The notes under the pieces are model-generated. The model was not told the origin of the DNA. It saw nothing but the letters and a program-made list of their open reading frames with translations, and ran no database searches. The position numbers were made by a program, and so were the translations under genes. From CAUYXS01 sp965248495 (lineage in GTDB: Bacteria > Chloroflexota > Dehalococcoidia > Lucifugimonadales > Australimonadaceae): DNA of 64,000 nucleotides. Of this stretch, positions 8,346 to 16,625 are shown piece by piece; within the stretch, counting starts at the first letter, position 1; the number at the start of each line of letters is the position of its first letter. Where the stretch lies: NCBI GenBank assembly GCA_965248495.1, contig CBDFJL010000003.1, positions 372,001 to 436,000 of the forward strand, read 5' to 3'.

Positions 8346-8677
8346 GCATCGCCGGGACTGTCCTCGCCAGCGTCGGCCTGTTCTTCATGCTCGTCACGGC
8401 GATCGGGCTGATCCGGCTACCGGACTTCTTCACGCGCGTGCATGCGGTGTCCAAGACGGAGACGATGGGCATCTCGCTGGTCCTGCTCGGGCTGGCGCTG
8501 CACGAAGGCGCGACGCTCGTCAGCCTGAAGCTGGCGCTCGCCATCGGCTTCGTCTTCCTGGCCAACCCTGTCGCGACCCACCTGCTGACCCGCTCGGCGT
8601 TGAAGGTGGGCATCGCGCCGTGGACTCGCGGGCGCTCTGCGGAACGCGCCGAAGGTCGGGGGGGCGCGAAGCCGTGA
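8342..8677 (+). CDS. mnhG: Mrp/Mnh antiporter subunit G
   Basis: A 111-residue protein with three helices and the MnhG landmark IGLIRLPDFFTRVHAVSKTE, followed by LVLLGLALHEG. The last 20 residues are a polar tail. ATGA overlaps the mnhF stop. It is a membrane subunit of the antiporter, required for assembly in studied Mrp systems. Confidence 0.94.
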   Translation: MSIAGTVLASVGLFFMLVTAIGLIRLPDFFTRVHAVSKTETMGISLVLLGLALHEGATLVSLKLALAIGFVFLANPVATHLLTRSALKVGIAPWTRGRSAERAEGRGGAKP

Positions 8678-8919
8678 TCTGGCAGCTCGAGCTCTTGCTG
8701 TACGCAATGCTCGTGGCGGTGGCGATCATCGCGCTCAGCGTGCGGGACCTGATCGCCGCCGTCGCCGCGCTCAGCGCGTTCAGCTTCCTCGCCGCCTCGC
8801 TCCTTGCGCTGATGGGCGCAGTCGACGTCTCGCTGACGGAGGTGGCGCTGGGCGCTGGGATCACGGGTGTGCTGCTCGTGGGTAGCATCAGCCTCATGCA
8901 TCGGAGGTCCGTCGATTGA
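8674..8919 (+). CDS. MbhD-like subunit (DUF4040), split C-terminal part of MrpA
   Basis: An 81-residue, three-helix protein with a GTG start overlapping the mnhG stop. It contains DLIAAVAALSAFSFLAASLLALMGAVDVSLTEVALGAGITGVLL (residues about 25-68), with the conserved acidic residue in V-x-x-T-E. In classical Mrp this domain is fused to the C-terminus of MrpA. Here it is separate, as in the archaeal Mbh/Mbx-type gene order. Confidence 0.88.
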   Translation: MIWQLELLLYAMLVAVAIIALSVRDLIAAVAALSAFSFLAASLLALMGAVDVSLTEVALGAGITGVLLVGSISLMHRRSVD

Positions 8920-8950
8920 AGTCGCTCGCCCATCGATTGGAGTCGCTCGA

Positions 8951-9238
8951 ATGAGGTGGCTCGCGTTCCCCCTGCTGGTCGGCGTGGCGGTGCTCTTCAT
9001 CGTCGCCTCGGCCGATCTGCCCGACCGCGGCGATCCCAACGCGCCCGCCAACCTCCATGTTGCGCCGGAGTACATCGAGCGCTCGGAGGAGGACATCGGC
9101 ATCGAGAACCTCGTGTCGGCGGTGCTGGCCGACTATCGAAGCTACGACACGCTGGGCGAGACGGTGGTGATATTCACGGCCGGCATCGCCGTCCTCGCTG
9201 TGCTCGCGCGAAGGGAGGGGCATGACCGGCAGGCATGA
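8951..9238 (+). CDS. MbhE-like subunit, split C-terminal part of MrpA
   Basis: A 95-residue protein with an N-terminal helix (MRWLAFPLLVGVAVLFIVAS), an extracytoplasmic loop containing ENLVSAVLADYRSYDTLGET, and a C-terminal helix. The conserved V-x-x-I-L-x-D-x-R-x-x-D-T-x-x-E core is typical of MbhE and the MrpA tail. The 31 bases before the ATG hold two near-identical copies of TCGATTGAAGTCGCTCG, about 20 bases apart. The end overlaps mnhB by 17 bases. Confidence 0.88.
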   Translation: MRWLAFPLLVGVAVLFIVASADLPDRGDPNAPANLHVAPEYIERSEEDIGIENLVSAVLADYRSYDTLGETVVIFTAGIAVLAVLARREGHDRQA

Positions 9239-9710
9239 CAGCGTGTTGCTGCACTTCTTCGTCCGGTGGTTCCTGGCGCCGTTCATCATGCTGTTCGCGC
9301 TGTACGTCCTCGTCCACGGCGAGTCGAGCCCGGGCGGCGGCTTCCAGGGCGGCGCCATCTTCGCGGCGGGGTTGATTCTGGCCCGCCTATCGTTGGGCAC
9401 CGATGACGATCGTGGCCCATTCACGCGCAACGTGCTCGTGACACTGGCGGCGGGCGGGCTCGGCATCTTCGCCCTCACCGGTGTCGCGGCGATGGCCTTC
9501 GGCGCCGACTACCTGGACTACGGCGAGGTCCCCTTCGAGTGGATCGACAGGATGTGGCCGGGTGAGCTGGGCCGCCGGGAGATCGGCATCTTCATCATCG
9601 AGGCAGGGATCGGGATCGCGGTCTTCGCAACCCTAACGCTGCTGTTCGACTACCTCACCGAGCGCGATCCCGAAGCCCGTGACCCAGAAGCCGACGAGGG
9701 GAGCGCCTAG
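9222..9710 (+). CDS. mnhB: Mrp/Mnh antiporter subunit B
   Basis: A 162-residue membrane protein with four helices. The diagnostic MnhB motif is HGESSPGGGFQGGAIFAAG (residues about 32-50), followed by a loop and a last helix (IGIFIIEAGIGIAVFATLTL). The start overlaps the end of the MbhE-like gene. The polar C-terminus ends DPEADEGSA, immediately before mnhC. Confidence 0.95.
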   Translation: MTGRHDSVLLHFFVRWFLAPFIMLFALYVLVHGESSPGGGFQGGAIFAAGLILARLSLGTDDDRGPFTRNVLVTLAAGGLGIFALTGVAAMAFGADYLDYGEVPFEWIDRMWPGELGRREIGIFIIEAGIGIAVFATLTLLFDYLTERDPEARDPEADEGSA

Positions 9711-9711
9711 C

Positions 9712-10086
9712 ATGCTGGACGAGATCGCGGCGCGCTTTCCCTTCTGGGCTATCGCAGCGCTGCTGGCCATCGGCCTCTACGGCACCATCGGCAAGCGCAG
9801 TCTGGTAAAGAATCTCATCGGCCTGAACATCTTCCAGGTCGCCATCATCCTGTTCTTCATCAGCGGCAGCCTCAAGACCGGAGCGACGGTGCCAATCACG
9901 GAGCTCGGAGAGCACGCGGTCGCGGCCGACTACGTGAATCCGCTGCCCCACGTGCTCATGCTCACCGCAATCGTCGTCTCCGTCGCGGTAACGGGCGTCG
10001 CGTTGTCCTTCCTCGTGCGCCTCTATCGCGAGTTCCCGGACCTGGACGAGGAGCGGATTCTCGAGGACCTAGGCAGGTCGCCATAG
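9712..10086 (+). CDS. mnhC: Mrp/Mnh antiporter subunit C (NuoK-like)
   Basis: A 124-residue, three-helix protein related to NuoK. The conserved parts are GLYGTIGKRSLVKNLIGLNI and the last helix, PHVLMLTAIVVSVAVTGVAL. The ATG at 9712 is one base after the mnhB stop. The open frame reaches 9679 inside mnhB, but the ATG matches family starts. Confidence 0.94.
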   Translation: MLDEIAARFPFWAIAALLAIGLYGTIGKRSLVKNLIGLNIFQVAIILFFISGSLKTGATVPITELGEHAVAADYVNPLPHVLMLTAIVVSVAVTGVALSFLVRLYREFPDLDEERILEDLGRSP

Positions 10087-10133
10087 ACCAGATCCCAATC
10101 CTGATCCCGCTCCCGCTGCTGATCGCCGCCTTC

Positions 10134-11651
10134 GTGGTCCCGGTCGTGGGCCTGTGGCGGCCCGGTTGGGCGTTCTGGCTCGCGCTGGCCGCCATCGCCG
10201 GCTCGGCATCGGTTTCGGCCTGGGCGCTGGTGACCGTCCTCGATTCGGGGACGTTGCGCTACACGCTGGGCGGCTGGGCCCCACCGTTGGGTATCGAGTA
10301 CGTCGTCGACCACGTCGCCGCGTTCGTGGCGACGGTCGTAACGGGCGTCGCCTTGCTGGTGGTGATGGCGACGCGCAGGGCGGCGGCAGCGGAGATGCGC
10401 GGGCGAATCGGCTTCTTCTACAGCCTGGTGCTGCTGCTCATCGCCGGCCTGACCGGCATCGTGGTGACCGGCGACCTCTTCAACGTCTTCGTATTCCTCG
10501 AGATATCGTCGCTCGCTGCCTACGCCCTGGTCTTCATGGGCGGACGACGAGGCATGGTCGCGGGCTACCGCTACCTGATCCTTGGGTCCATCGGCGGGTC
10601 CCTCTACCTGCTCGGTGTGGCGTTCCTCTACTTCACGACGGGCACGCTGAACATGGCCGACACCCTGGCCATCCTGAGGGAGACCGGGCCTTCAACACCG
10701 GCATCGGCAGGCGCCGTCTTCATCTTCGTGGGCCTGGGGCTGAAGATGGCGCTGGTGCCGCTGCACCTGTGGCTGCCGGACGCCTACACGTATGCGCCGT
10801 CGTCGGTGAGCGCGCTCATCGCCCCGATCATGACCAAGGTGGGCGCCTACGCCATGATCCGCATGTTCCTGAGCGTCTTCCCGGACGGCTACCTGACCGA
10901 CGAGGTGCCTATCAGTACGACGCTCATCGTCGTGGGCCTGGTCGGCGTGGTGTTCGGCTCCCTGGCGGCGATGGGGCAGCGGGACATCCGGCGCATGCTC
11001 GCCTACAGCAGCATCAGCCAGCTCGGCCTCATCGCCGTCGGCATCGGGCTGGCCACGCCCCTCGGCTTCGTGGCCGCGCTGCTGCACATCATGAACCACG
11101 CCATCATGAAGGCGACGCTGTTCCTGGTGTCCGCGAGCGTTCGGCTCACGGCGGGAGTCACTGAGATCGAGCACATGGCGGGACTAGCCCGTCGCATGCC
11201 GATCACCATGACGGCCTTCGCCATCGGTGCCGTGTCCATGGTCGGCATCCCGCCGACCGTCGGCTTCTTCAGCAAGTGGTACCTCTCCCTCGCAGCCATC
11301 GAGGAAGGACAATGGGTGGTGGTGGCCTTGGTCTTGGTCAGTAGCCTGTTGAGCGCCGTCTACCTGTTCCGCGTGATCGAGCGCGCCTTCCTGTCGTCCC
11401 CGCTGCCACAGACGTCGGACTACCCCGCCAGCGCAGGCGCAGCGCACGATGCACCCCTTCTCCCCGACACGTCGGGGCTCAGGGCAGGCTCCGGCGATAC
11501 GACGACGCACATCGCGCAGCCCGCCATCGCGACGGTCCGTGAGGCGGCGGCCGACGTCACGCTCCCCATCGTCATTCTGGCCGCCGCGACTATCGCGCTC
11601 GGCGTGGTGAACGTCGCAGTCGTGACCCATGTGTTGGAGCCCGGCGTCTGA
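10134..11651 (+). CDS. mnhD: Mrp/Mnh antiporter subunit D, first copy
   Basis: A proton-translocating NuoN/L/M-type subunit of 505 residues from the GTG at 10134. It has the conserved core GDLFNVFVFLEISSLAAYAL (E on helix 5), the K-bearing VGLGLKMALVPLHLWLPDAY and MNHAIMKATLFL. The GTG start cuts the first helix: the frame is open further upstream and encodes more hydrophobic residues (IPILIPLPLLIAA). The best homologous start would be an ATA at 10083 overlapping the mnhC stop as ATAG, where every other junction has ATG or GTG. The true start is therefore uncertain. A 60-residue hydrophilic insert sits near residues 420-460. Confidence 0.93.
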   Translation: MVPVVGLWRPGWAFWLALAAIAGSASVSAWALVTVLDSGTLRYTLGGWAPPLGIEYVVDHVAAFVATVVTGVALLVVMATRRAAAAEMRGRIGFFYSLVLLLIAGLTGIVVTGDLFNVFVFLEISSLAAYALVFMGGRRGMVAGYRYLILGSIGGSLYLLGVAFLYFTTGTLNMADTLAILRETGPSTPASAGAVFIFVGLGLKMALVPLHLWLPDAYTYAPSSVSALIAPIMTKVGAYAMIRMFLSVFPDGYLTDEVPISTTLIVVGLVGVVFGSLAAMGQRDIRRMLAYSSISQLGLIAVGIGLATPLGFVAALLHIMNHAIMKATLFLVSASVRLTAGVTEIEHMAGLARRMPITMTAFAIGAVSMVGIPPTVGFFSKWYLSLAAIEEGQWVVVALVLVSSLLSAVYLFRVIERAFLSSPLPQTSDYPASAGAAHDAPLLPDTSGLRAGSGDTTTHIAQPAIATVREAAADVTLPIVILAAATIALGVVNVAVVTHVLEPGV

Positions 11652-13138
11652 TGCCCGAGGTGCCTTCCGTCCTCCCGGTGCTTGCGGTGCTGTTGCCCAT
11701 GGCCGGTGCCGTGCTCTGCGTCCTGGCCAGGCGGTGGCCAAACGTCCGCGAAAGCATGTCCGTCGGCTCGGCGCTGGCGACCTTGGGTGTCGTAGCCGCG
11801 ATGCTGCCGGGCGCCGTCGACGGCGAGGTGCGGACCGCGGCTTTGATCGAGCTCGCGCCTGGTGTCGAAGTGGCGTTGCGGGCGGACGCCGCCGGGATGA
11901 TCTTCGCGACGCTGGCGTCGTTCCTGTGGGTGTTGGCCGCGGTCTACTCCATCGGCTACATGCGGGCGGAGCATGAGCAAAAGCAGACCCGGTTCTACGC
12001 GGCATTTGCGCTCAGCATTTCGTCGACCCTCGGCGTAGCGCTTGCCGGCAACCTGCTCACGTTCGTGCTGTTCTACGAGCTGCTAACGCTGTTTACCTAT
12101 CCTCTGGTGATCCACCGGGAGACGGATGAAGCCATTCGGGCGGGACGGAGGTACCTGGCGTACACGCTGGGTGGCGGGCTTGCGCTCATCGCGGCGACGG
12201 CGTGGGTGTACGTACTCGACATCGATGCCACGTTCACGGCAGGCGGCTTTCTGGGGGGCGCGGGCCTCAACGACAGCACGACGTGGGGCCTGTTCGCCCT
12301 GCTCATGGGGGGCGTGGCCGTCAAGGCGGCTGTGATGCCGTTGCACAGCTGGCTACCCGCGGCCATGGTCGCCCCGACTCCGGTCAGCGCGCTGCTCCAC
12401 GCCGTCGCCGTGGTCAAGGCCGGGGCGTTTGGCGTGATTCGCGTGATGCTCTTCGTGTTCGGCGCGGGCCTGCTGCGCGACATGGGGGCATGGCAGGTCG
12501 TGGCTGGAATGTCGGGGGCGACGCTGATCCTGGGCTCGACGCTGGCGCTGCGCCACGACAACCTCAAACGGCGCCTCGCCTACTCGACGATCAGCCATCT
12601 GTCTTACATCGTGCTGGGCACGGCCCTGCTGGGCCCGCTGGCGCTGACCGGCGCGTTGCTGCACCTGGTCGGCCACGGCGTCACCAAGATCACGCTGTTC
12701 TTCTGCGCCGGCGCCATCCAGGCCCGAACGCACCGCGAGAACGTGAGCGAGATGGCGGGCATCGGCCGGCAGATGCCGTTCACAATGGCAGCCTTCACCC
12801 TAGCCTCACTGAGCATGGCGGGGATTCCGCCGTTCGTGCTCTTCGGCAGCAAGTGGCTATTGGGCGCCGGCGCCGCGCAGGTGGACCAGAACGCCTACCT
12901 GGTGTTGTACATGGTGAGCGGCGTGCTGAGCGCGGCCTACCTGTTCCCCATCGTCTACCGCGCCTACTGGCGGCAGTCCATCAACTTCCCGCGCTTCGGC
13001 GAGGCGTCGGTGCTGATGGTCGCGCCGCTTTCCATCACCGCGCTGCTCGCGCTGGCGTGGGGCCTCGTGCCCAACATCCCGTTCAGCTTCCTGGACCTCG
13101 CCCGGGACGTGGCCCAGGCCGCCGGGAGGCTGCCATGA
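11651..13138 (+). CDS. Mrp antiporter-like subunit, second D/MrpA N-terminal paralogue
   Basis: A 495-residue member of the proton-conducting antiporter family with about 14 helices. Key segments are NLLTFVLFYELLTLFTYPLV (glutamate on helix 5), VAVKAAVMPLHSWLPAAM (lysine on helix 7) and HLVGHGVTKITLFFCAGAI. It probably replaces the N-terminal half of MrpA, whose C-terminal half is encoded by the two small genes at 8674-9238. Its ATG overlaps the mnhD stop by one base. Confidence 0.9.
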   Translation: MPEVPSVLPVLAVLLPMAGAVLCVLARRWPNVRESMSVGSALATLGVVAAMLPGAVDGEVRTAALIELAPGVEVALRADAAGMIFATLASFLWVLAAVYSIGYMRAEHEQKQTRFYAAFALSISSTLGVALAGNLLTFVLFYELLTLFTYPLVIHRETDEAIRAGRRYLAYTLGGGLALIAATAWVYVLDIDATFTAGGFLGGAGLNDSTTWGLFALLMGGVAVKAAVMPLHSWLPAAMVAPTPVSALLHAVAVVKAGAFGVIRVMLFVFGAGLLRDMGAWQVVAGMSGATLILGSTLALRHDNLKRRLAYSTISHLSYIVLGTALLGPLALTGALLHLVGHGVTKITLFFCAGAIQARTHRENVSEMAGIGRQMPFTMAAFTLASLSMAGIPPFVLFGSKWLLGAGAAQVDQNAYLVLYMVSGVLSAAYLFPIVYRAYWRQSINFPRFGEASVLMVAPLSITALLALAWGLVPNIPFSFLDLARDVAQAAGRLP

Positions 13139-13437
13139 GCCTTCGCTACCTAGCCGTTCTGACAGCGGCTATCGCGATAGCCGTGGTGCTCGATTACGCG
13201 GCGGTCGGCGACCCCGAAGACGTCGTGTGGGGCGCCTCCGTACGGGGCTACTGGGCCTTGTTCGGATTCGTGTCGGTCGTGATTGCCGCGTTCGCCGTCC
13301 CGGCGGCGACCCGGCTGGTCCGTCGCCCCGGCGACTACTACCCCGACGACGAGCAGGGCGACCCGGGCAACGAGCAGGGCGAGGATGGGCCCCGCGACGA
13401 GCAGGACGGGCCGGGCAACGAGCAACCCGATGGATAG
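13135..13437 (+). CDS. Small membrane protein between antiporter subunits
   Basis: A 100-residue protein with two predicted helices (residues about 4-20 and 38-60) and a highly acidic, repetitive tail (DDEQGDPGNEQGEDGP and similar). Its ATGA overlaps the previous stop and its end overlaps the next gene by 8 bases, so it is translated as part of the operon. I do not recognise the family. By position it may be an accessory or assembly subunit. Confidence 0.7.
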   Translation: MSLRYLAVLTAAIAIAVVLDYAAVGDPEDVVWGASVRGYWALFGFVSVVIAAFAVPAATRLVRRPGDYYPDDEQGDPGNEQGEDGPRDEQDGPGNEQPDG

Positions 13438-15166
13438 CTTTCCCCCGGGCCTCGTGCTGGTGCTGGGCGCCGTGGCGGTCGCGGTGCTCCCCGGCCGCCT
13501 GCGGCCCTGGGCATTCGTCGGCGTCGCCGTAGTGGTCTTCGTCCAGATGATTTGGGTCCTAGAGGACGGCGACACGTGGGCCACGGACTGGCTGGGCTTC
13601 CACGTGATGCCTCTGCGGGTGGACGACCTCAGCCTGGTGTTCGGCTTCGTCTTCGCCACCCTGGCCGTTGTCGGCGGCGTCTACGCGCTGCACATGCGCG
13701 ACCGTGCCCAGCAGGTCGCCGCGCTGCTGTACGGGGGCGGTGCGCTGGGCGTGGTTTTCGCGGGCGACCTGCTGACGCTGGTCGGCGGCTGGGAGCTGAT
13801 GGCGGTGGCCTCGACCGTGCTAATCCTGGGCGGCCAGACGTTGCGATCCAAGGCTGCCGCGATGCGGTACCTGTTCGTCCACATCCTGGGCGGCAGCGTC
13901 CTGCTGGCGGGCGTGCTCTGGCACGTGGGCAGCGGAGGCGGACTGGCCTTCGAAGCGTTCGACGGCGGCACTGCCTCGTGGCTGATACTCGGCGGCGTCG
14001 CCATCAACGCGGCCGTCGTCCCGCTGCATGCGTGGCTGACCGACGCCTACCCCGAGGCCAGCATCACAGGCGCCATCTTCCTGGGTGGCTTCACGACCAA
14101 GACCGCCGTCTATGTTCTGGCCCGCGGCTACCCGGAGTGGGACATCCTCATCTGGGCCGGTGTCGTTATGGCCGTCTACGGCGTGGCGTTCGCGCTGGTC
14201 CAGAACGACGTGCGCCGGCTCCTCGCCTACGACATCGTCAGCCAGGTCGGCTTGATGGTGGCGGCCGTGGGCATCGGCGGCGAGAGCGGCATCAACGCCG
14301 TGGCGGCCCATGCCTTCGCACACGTTATCTACAACGCGCTGCTGTTCATGGCGGCGGGCGCGCTGATCTACGCGACCGGCCGCAGCAAGCTAAGCGAGCT
14401 CGGCGGGATTGGCCGCGCGCTGCCCTTGGTGCTCGCGCTCTACATGGTCGGCGCCCTTTCTGTGTCGGCGTTCCCTGGCTTCAACGCCTATGCGACGAAG
14501 TTCTTGGTCATCCACGCGGCGGAGGAGGAGCATCTCCGATGGGTGGTCTTCACGCTGTACGCTGTCTCGGCAGGGACGTTCGTCGCGGCGGGTCTGCGCC
14601 TGCCCTACCTGCTGTTCGCGGGCAGGGGCGACGCCAGGGTCGAGCGCGAGGTGCCGGGCGGCATGTACGTCGCCATGGCAGCGGTCGCTGTGCTGTCGGT
14701 CGGCTTCGGTGTGTACCCCGACCTGCTCTACGACCCGCTGCCCTTCGCAGTGGAGGCGACCCCCTACACTGCCGCGAACATCGTGCGCACGCTCCAGCTG
14801 CTCAGCCTCGCGGGCCTCGCTTGGTGGCTGGTACGCGGGCGCTTCGGTGCCAACGACGTGACGTACCTCGACGTCGACTGGCTCTACCGGCGCGCGGGAA
14901 AGCCCGTCCGCGTGCTGGTACAGCAACCCCTGGAGCGCGTGCTGTCCGCCGCCGAGCGGGCCGCCGCGGCTCTCGCGAACTCCCTGGGACGGCTGGCCAC
15001 CGCACCGGACACCGCCTGGGCCGGGCTGCTGAGCAGGACCGGCTACGCGCGGCGTCACGGGCTAGGGGCGACGCTGAGCCTGGTCGGTCGACCCCCGCTG
15101 GGCGCAGCCATCGCCGCGGTCTTGTTCACCTTTGCCGCGCTGATCATCGTTGTGCTAGTGAACTAG
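13430..15166 (+). CDS. Third proton-antiporter (NuoL/M/MnhD-like) subunit
   Basis: A 578-residue membrane protein. The conserved features are GDLLTLVGGWELMAVASTVL (helix-5 glutamate), GGVAINAAVVPLHAWLTDAYPEAS (no lysine is seen at the usual position before the P-L-H-x-W-L motif) and HAFAHVIYNALLFMAAGAL. The C-terminal 150 residues carry a predicted amphipathic stretch (VLVQQPLERVLSAAERAAAA) and a last helix. Three antiporter-type subunits in one Mrp operon is more than the usual two (MrpA and MrpD). The start at 13430 overlaps the preceding gene. Confidence 0.88.
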   Translation: MDSFPPGLVLVLGAVAVAVLPGRLRPWAFVGVAVVVFVQMIWVLEDGDTWATDWLGFHVMPLRVDDLSLVFGFVFATLAVVGGVYALHMRDRAQQVAALLYGGGALGVVFAGDLLTLVGGWELMAVASTVLILGGQTLRSKAAAMRYLFVHILGGSVLLAGVLWHVGSGGGLAFEAFDGGTASWLILGGVAINAAVVPLHAWLTDAYPEASITGAIFLGGFTTKTAVYVLARGYPEWDILIWAGVVMAVYGVAFALVQNDVRRLLAYDIVSQVGLMVAAVGIGGESGINAVAAHAFAHVIYNALLFMAAGALIYATGRSKLSELGGIGRALPLVLALYMVGALSVSAFPGFNAYATKFLVIHAAEEEHLRWVVFTLYAVSAGTFVAAGLRLPYLLFAGRGDARVEREVPGGMYVAMAAVAVLSVGFGVYPDLLYDPLPFAVEATPYTAANIVRTLQLLSLAGLAWWLVRGRFGANDVTYLDVDWLYRRAGKPVRVLVQQPLERVLSAAERAAAALANSLGRLATAPDTAWAGLLSRTGYARRHGLGATLSLVGRPPLGAAIAAVLFTFAALIIVVLVN

Positions 15167-15231
15167 TCTTACTTCCCGTAAGACCATTGCGCTACGCTAG
15201 AATGCGTAGGCTTACCTCGGAGGAACCACAC

Positions 15232-16332
15232 TTGGCTATCGGAATCATCGGCTTGCCTCAGAGTGGCAAGACCACCGTCTTCAACGCCGTCACGCGCGGG
15301 CACGCCGACGTGGCAGGATTTCGCGCCGGAGGCCAGCAGCCGAACATTGGCATGGTCAAGGTGCCGGACCCGCGCCTGCAGGTGCTGTCCGACATTGAGC
15401 ACTCCAGGCGCATCATCCAGGCCGAGGTCGAGTACATCGACATACCCGCGGCCCCGGAGGGGCTTGGGACCTCCCACGGGATCGACGGCGGGTACCTCAA
15501 CCTCCTTCAGCGCTGCGACGAGCTGCTGTTGGTCGCCAGGGCCTTCAGCGACCCGTCCGTGGCCAGCGCAACCGGGAGCATCGACCCGTATGCCGACGTG
15601 GAGGCCCTCCAGGACGAGCTGGCGCTCTCAGACATGGCGCTGCTGGAACGGCGCGCCGAGCGGCTTCAGCAGCAGCTCCGCTCCGCACGCACCGCCGACC
15701 GGGACGCGCTGCAACGCGAGTCGGCCCTCTTGGGCCCGATACGCGAAGCGCTGGACGCTGGCATCCCCCTGCGCGAGCAGTCGACGCCACCCGAGGCGAC
15801 GGCGGTGCTCGACAACTTTCAACTGCTGACCGCCAAGCCCTTGGTGGTGCTGTTCAACGTCGGCGAGGGTGACGTCGCCGGCATCGCCGAGGTCGAGGCG
15901 CAGCTAGCGGAGCGCATCGCGGGGCCCGGCATCGCGACCCTGGCGATGGCCGGCAAGCTGGAGATGGAGCTGGGCCAGATGGCGCCCGAGGACGAGGCCG
16001 AGTTCCGTGAGTCGATGGGCGCGGGCGTGTCAGCCCTGGACCGGATGGTGCAGGTGTCGTACGACCTGCTCGGGCTGCTCTCGTTCCTGACCACCGGCGA
16101 GGATGAGACCCGGGCGTGGACGATCACGAAAGGCACCGTGGCGTTGGACGCGGCAGCGAAGATCCACACCGACATCCAGCGCGGCTTCATTCGCGCCGAG
16201 GTGGTCAGCTACGACGACCTGACGTCGGCAGGGAGCATCGCGGAGGCTCGCAAGCGAGGGACGTTCCGGCAGGAGGGCAAGCAGTACGTCGTCAAGGACG
16301 ACGACGTCGTCAACTTCCTGTTCAACGTCTAG
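15232..16332 (+). CDS. ychF: Ribosome-binding ATPase YchF (Obg family)
   Basis: A 366-residue P-loop protein starting MAIGIIGLPQSGKTTVFNAV. The G4 position reads FNVGEGD, matching the N-x-x-E of YchF, which binds ATP instead of GTP. The C-terminal TGS-type domain contains TTGEDETRAWTITKGTVALDAA and DIQRGFIRAEVV, standard for YchF. The TTG start is chosen because GGAGGA lies 7 bases before it and it matches family N-termini; an ATG 10 codons upstream has no ribosome site. A TAGAAT box lies at 15198-15203. Confidence 0.95.
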   Translation: MAIGIIGLPQSGKTTVFNAVTRGHADVAGFRAGGQQPNIGMVKVPDPRLQVLSDIEHSRRIIQAEVEYIDIPAAPEGLGTSHGIDGGYLNLLQRCDELLLVARAFSDPSVASATGSIDPYADVEALQDELALSDMALLERRAERLQQQLRSARTADRDALQRESALLGPIREALDAGIPLREQSTPPEATAVLDNFQLLTAKPLVVLFNVGEGDVAGIAEVEAQLAERIAGPGIATLAMAGKLEMELGQMAPEDEAEFRESMGAGVSALDRMVQVSYDLLGLLSFLTTGEDETRAWTITKGTVALDAAAKIHTDIQRGFIRAEVVSYDDLTSAGSIAEARKRGTFRQEGKQYVVKDDDVVNFLFNV

Positions 16333-16613
16333 CGGCTGACATCGCCGCTCGGCAGCCGCATGTCGTTCTGAGCGCAGCGACCTGTCATTCTGATGACGGG
16401 TGTCCAATCGAACCGCTGCGCATCACGGTCATCCAGCCTTTGAAGACGTAGGGCCCCGAGATCGCTCTTTGCATTGGCCAGCGCGCCCGGGTCCCTCCGC
16501 ACGAACCGCCCGGACGGGGAGATAGGCTCTCCCCCATCTCCACCATGAACACAGCCTTTCGTAGGAGCAGCGTTCAATAAGACTCTGGATTATGCGGGCG
16601 CGCCCTCTTGCCC
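16333..16613. other. Intergenic region before the large lipoprotein gene
   Basis: No gene is seen. It contains two partial copies of a dispersed repeat (GTCGTTCTGAGCGCAGCGAC near 16363 and TCATTCTGATGACG near 16384). Nothing else is recognisable until the -10 box of the next gene. Confidence 0.5.
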
Positions 16614-16619
16614 TATCAT
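16614..16619 (+). promoter_or_regulatory. -10 element (TATCAT) of the lipoprotein gene
   Basis: TATCAT ends 6 bases before the ATG at 16626, the same gap as in the other predicted leaderless genes. This supports the ATG at 16626 over the upstream start in the frame of the main body. Confidence 0.4.
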
Positions 16620-16625
16620 TCGCCC

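Noticed and set aside
15169..15203. TTACTT/TAGAAT promoter for ychF
   Set aside because: The -10 TAGAAT is plausible but the spacing of 23 bases to TTACTT is too long, so only the -10 is mentioned.
16592..16625. Start of the large lipoprotein in its main frame
   Set aside because: That N-terminus is not a signal peptide, whereas the ATG at 16626 in the other frame gives one next to a good lipobox and a -10 box.
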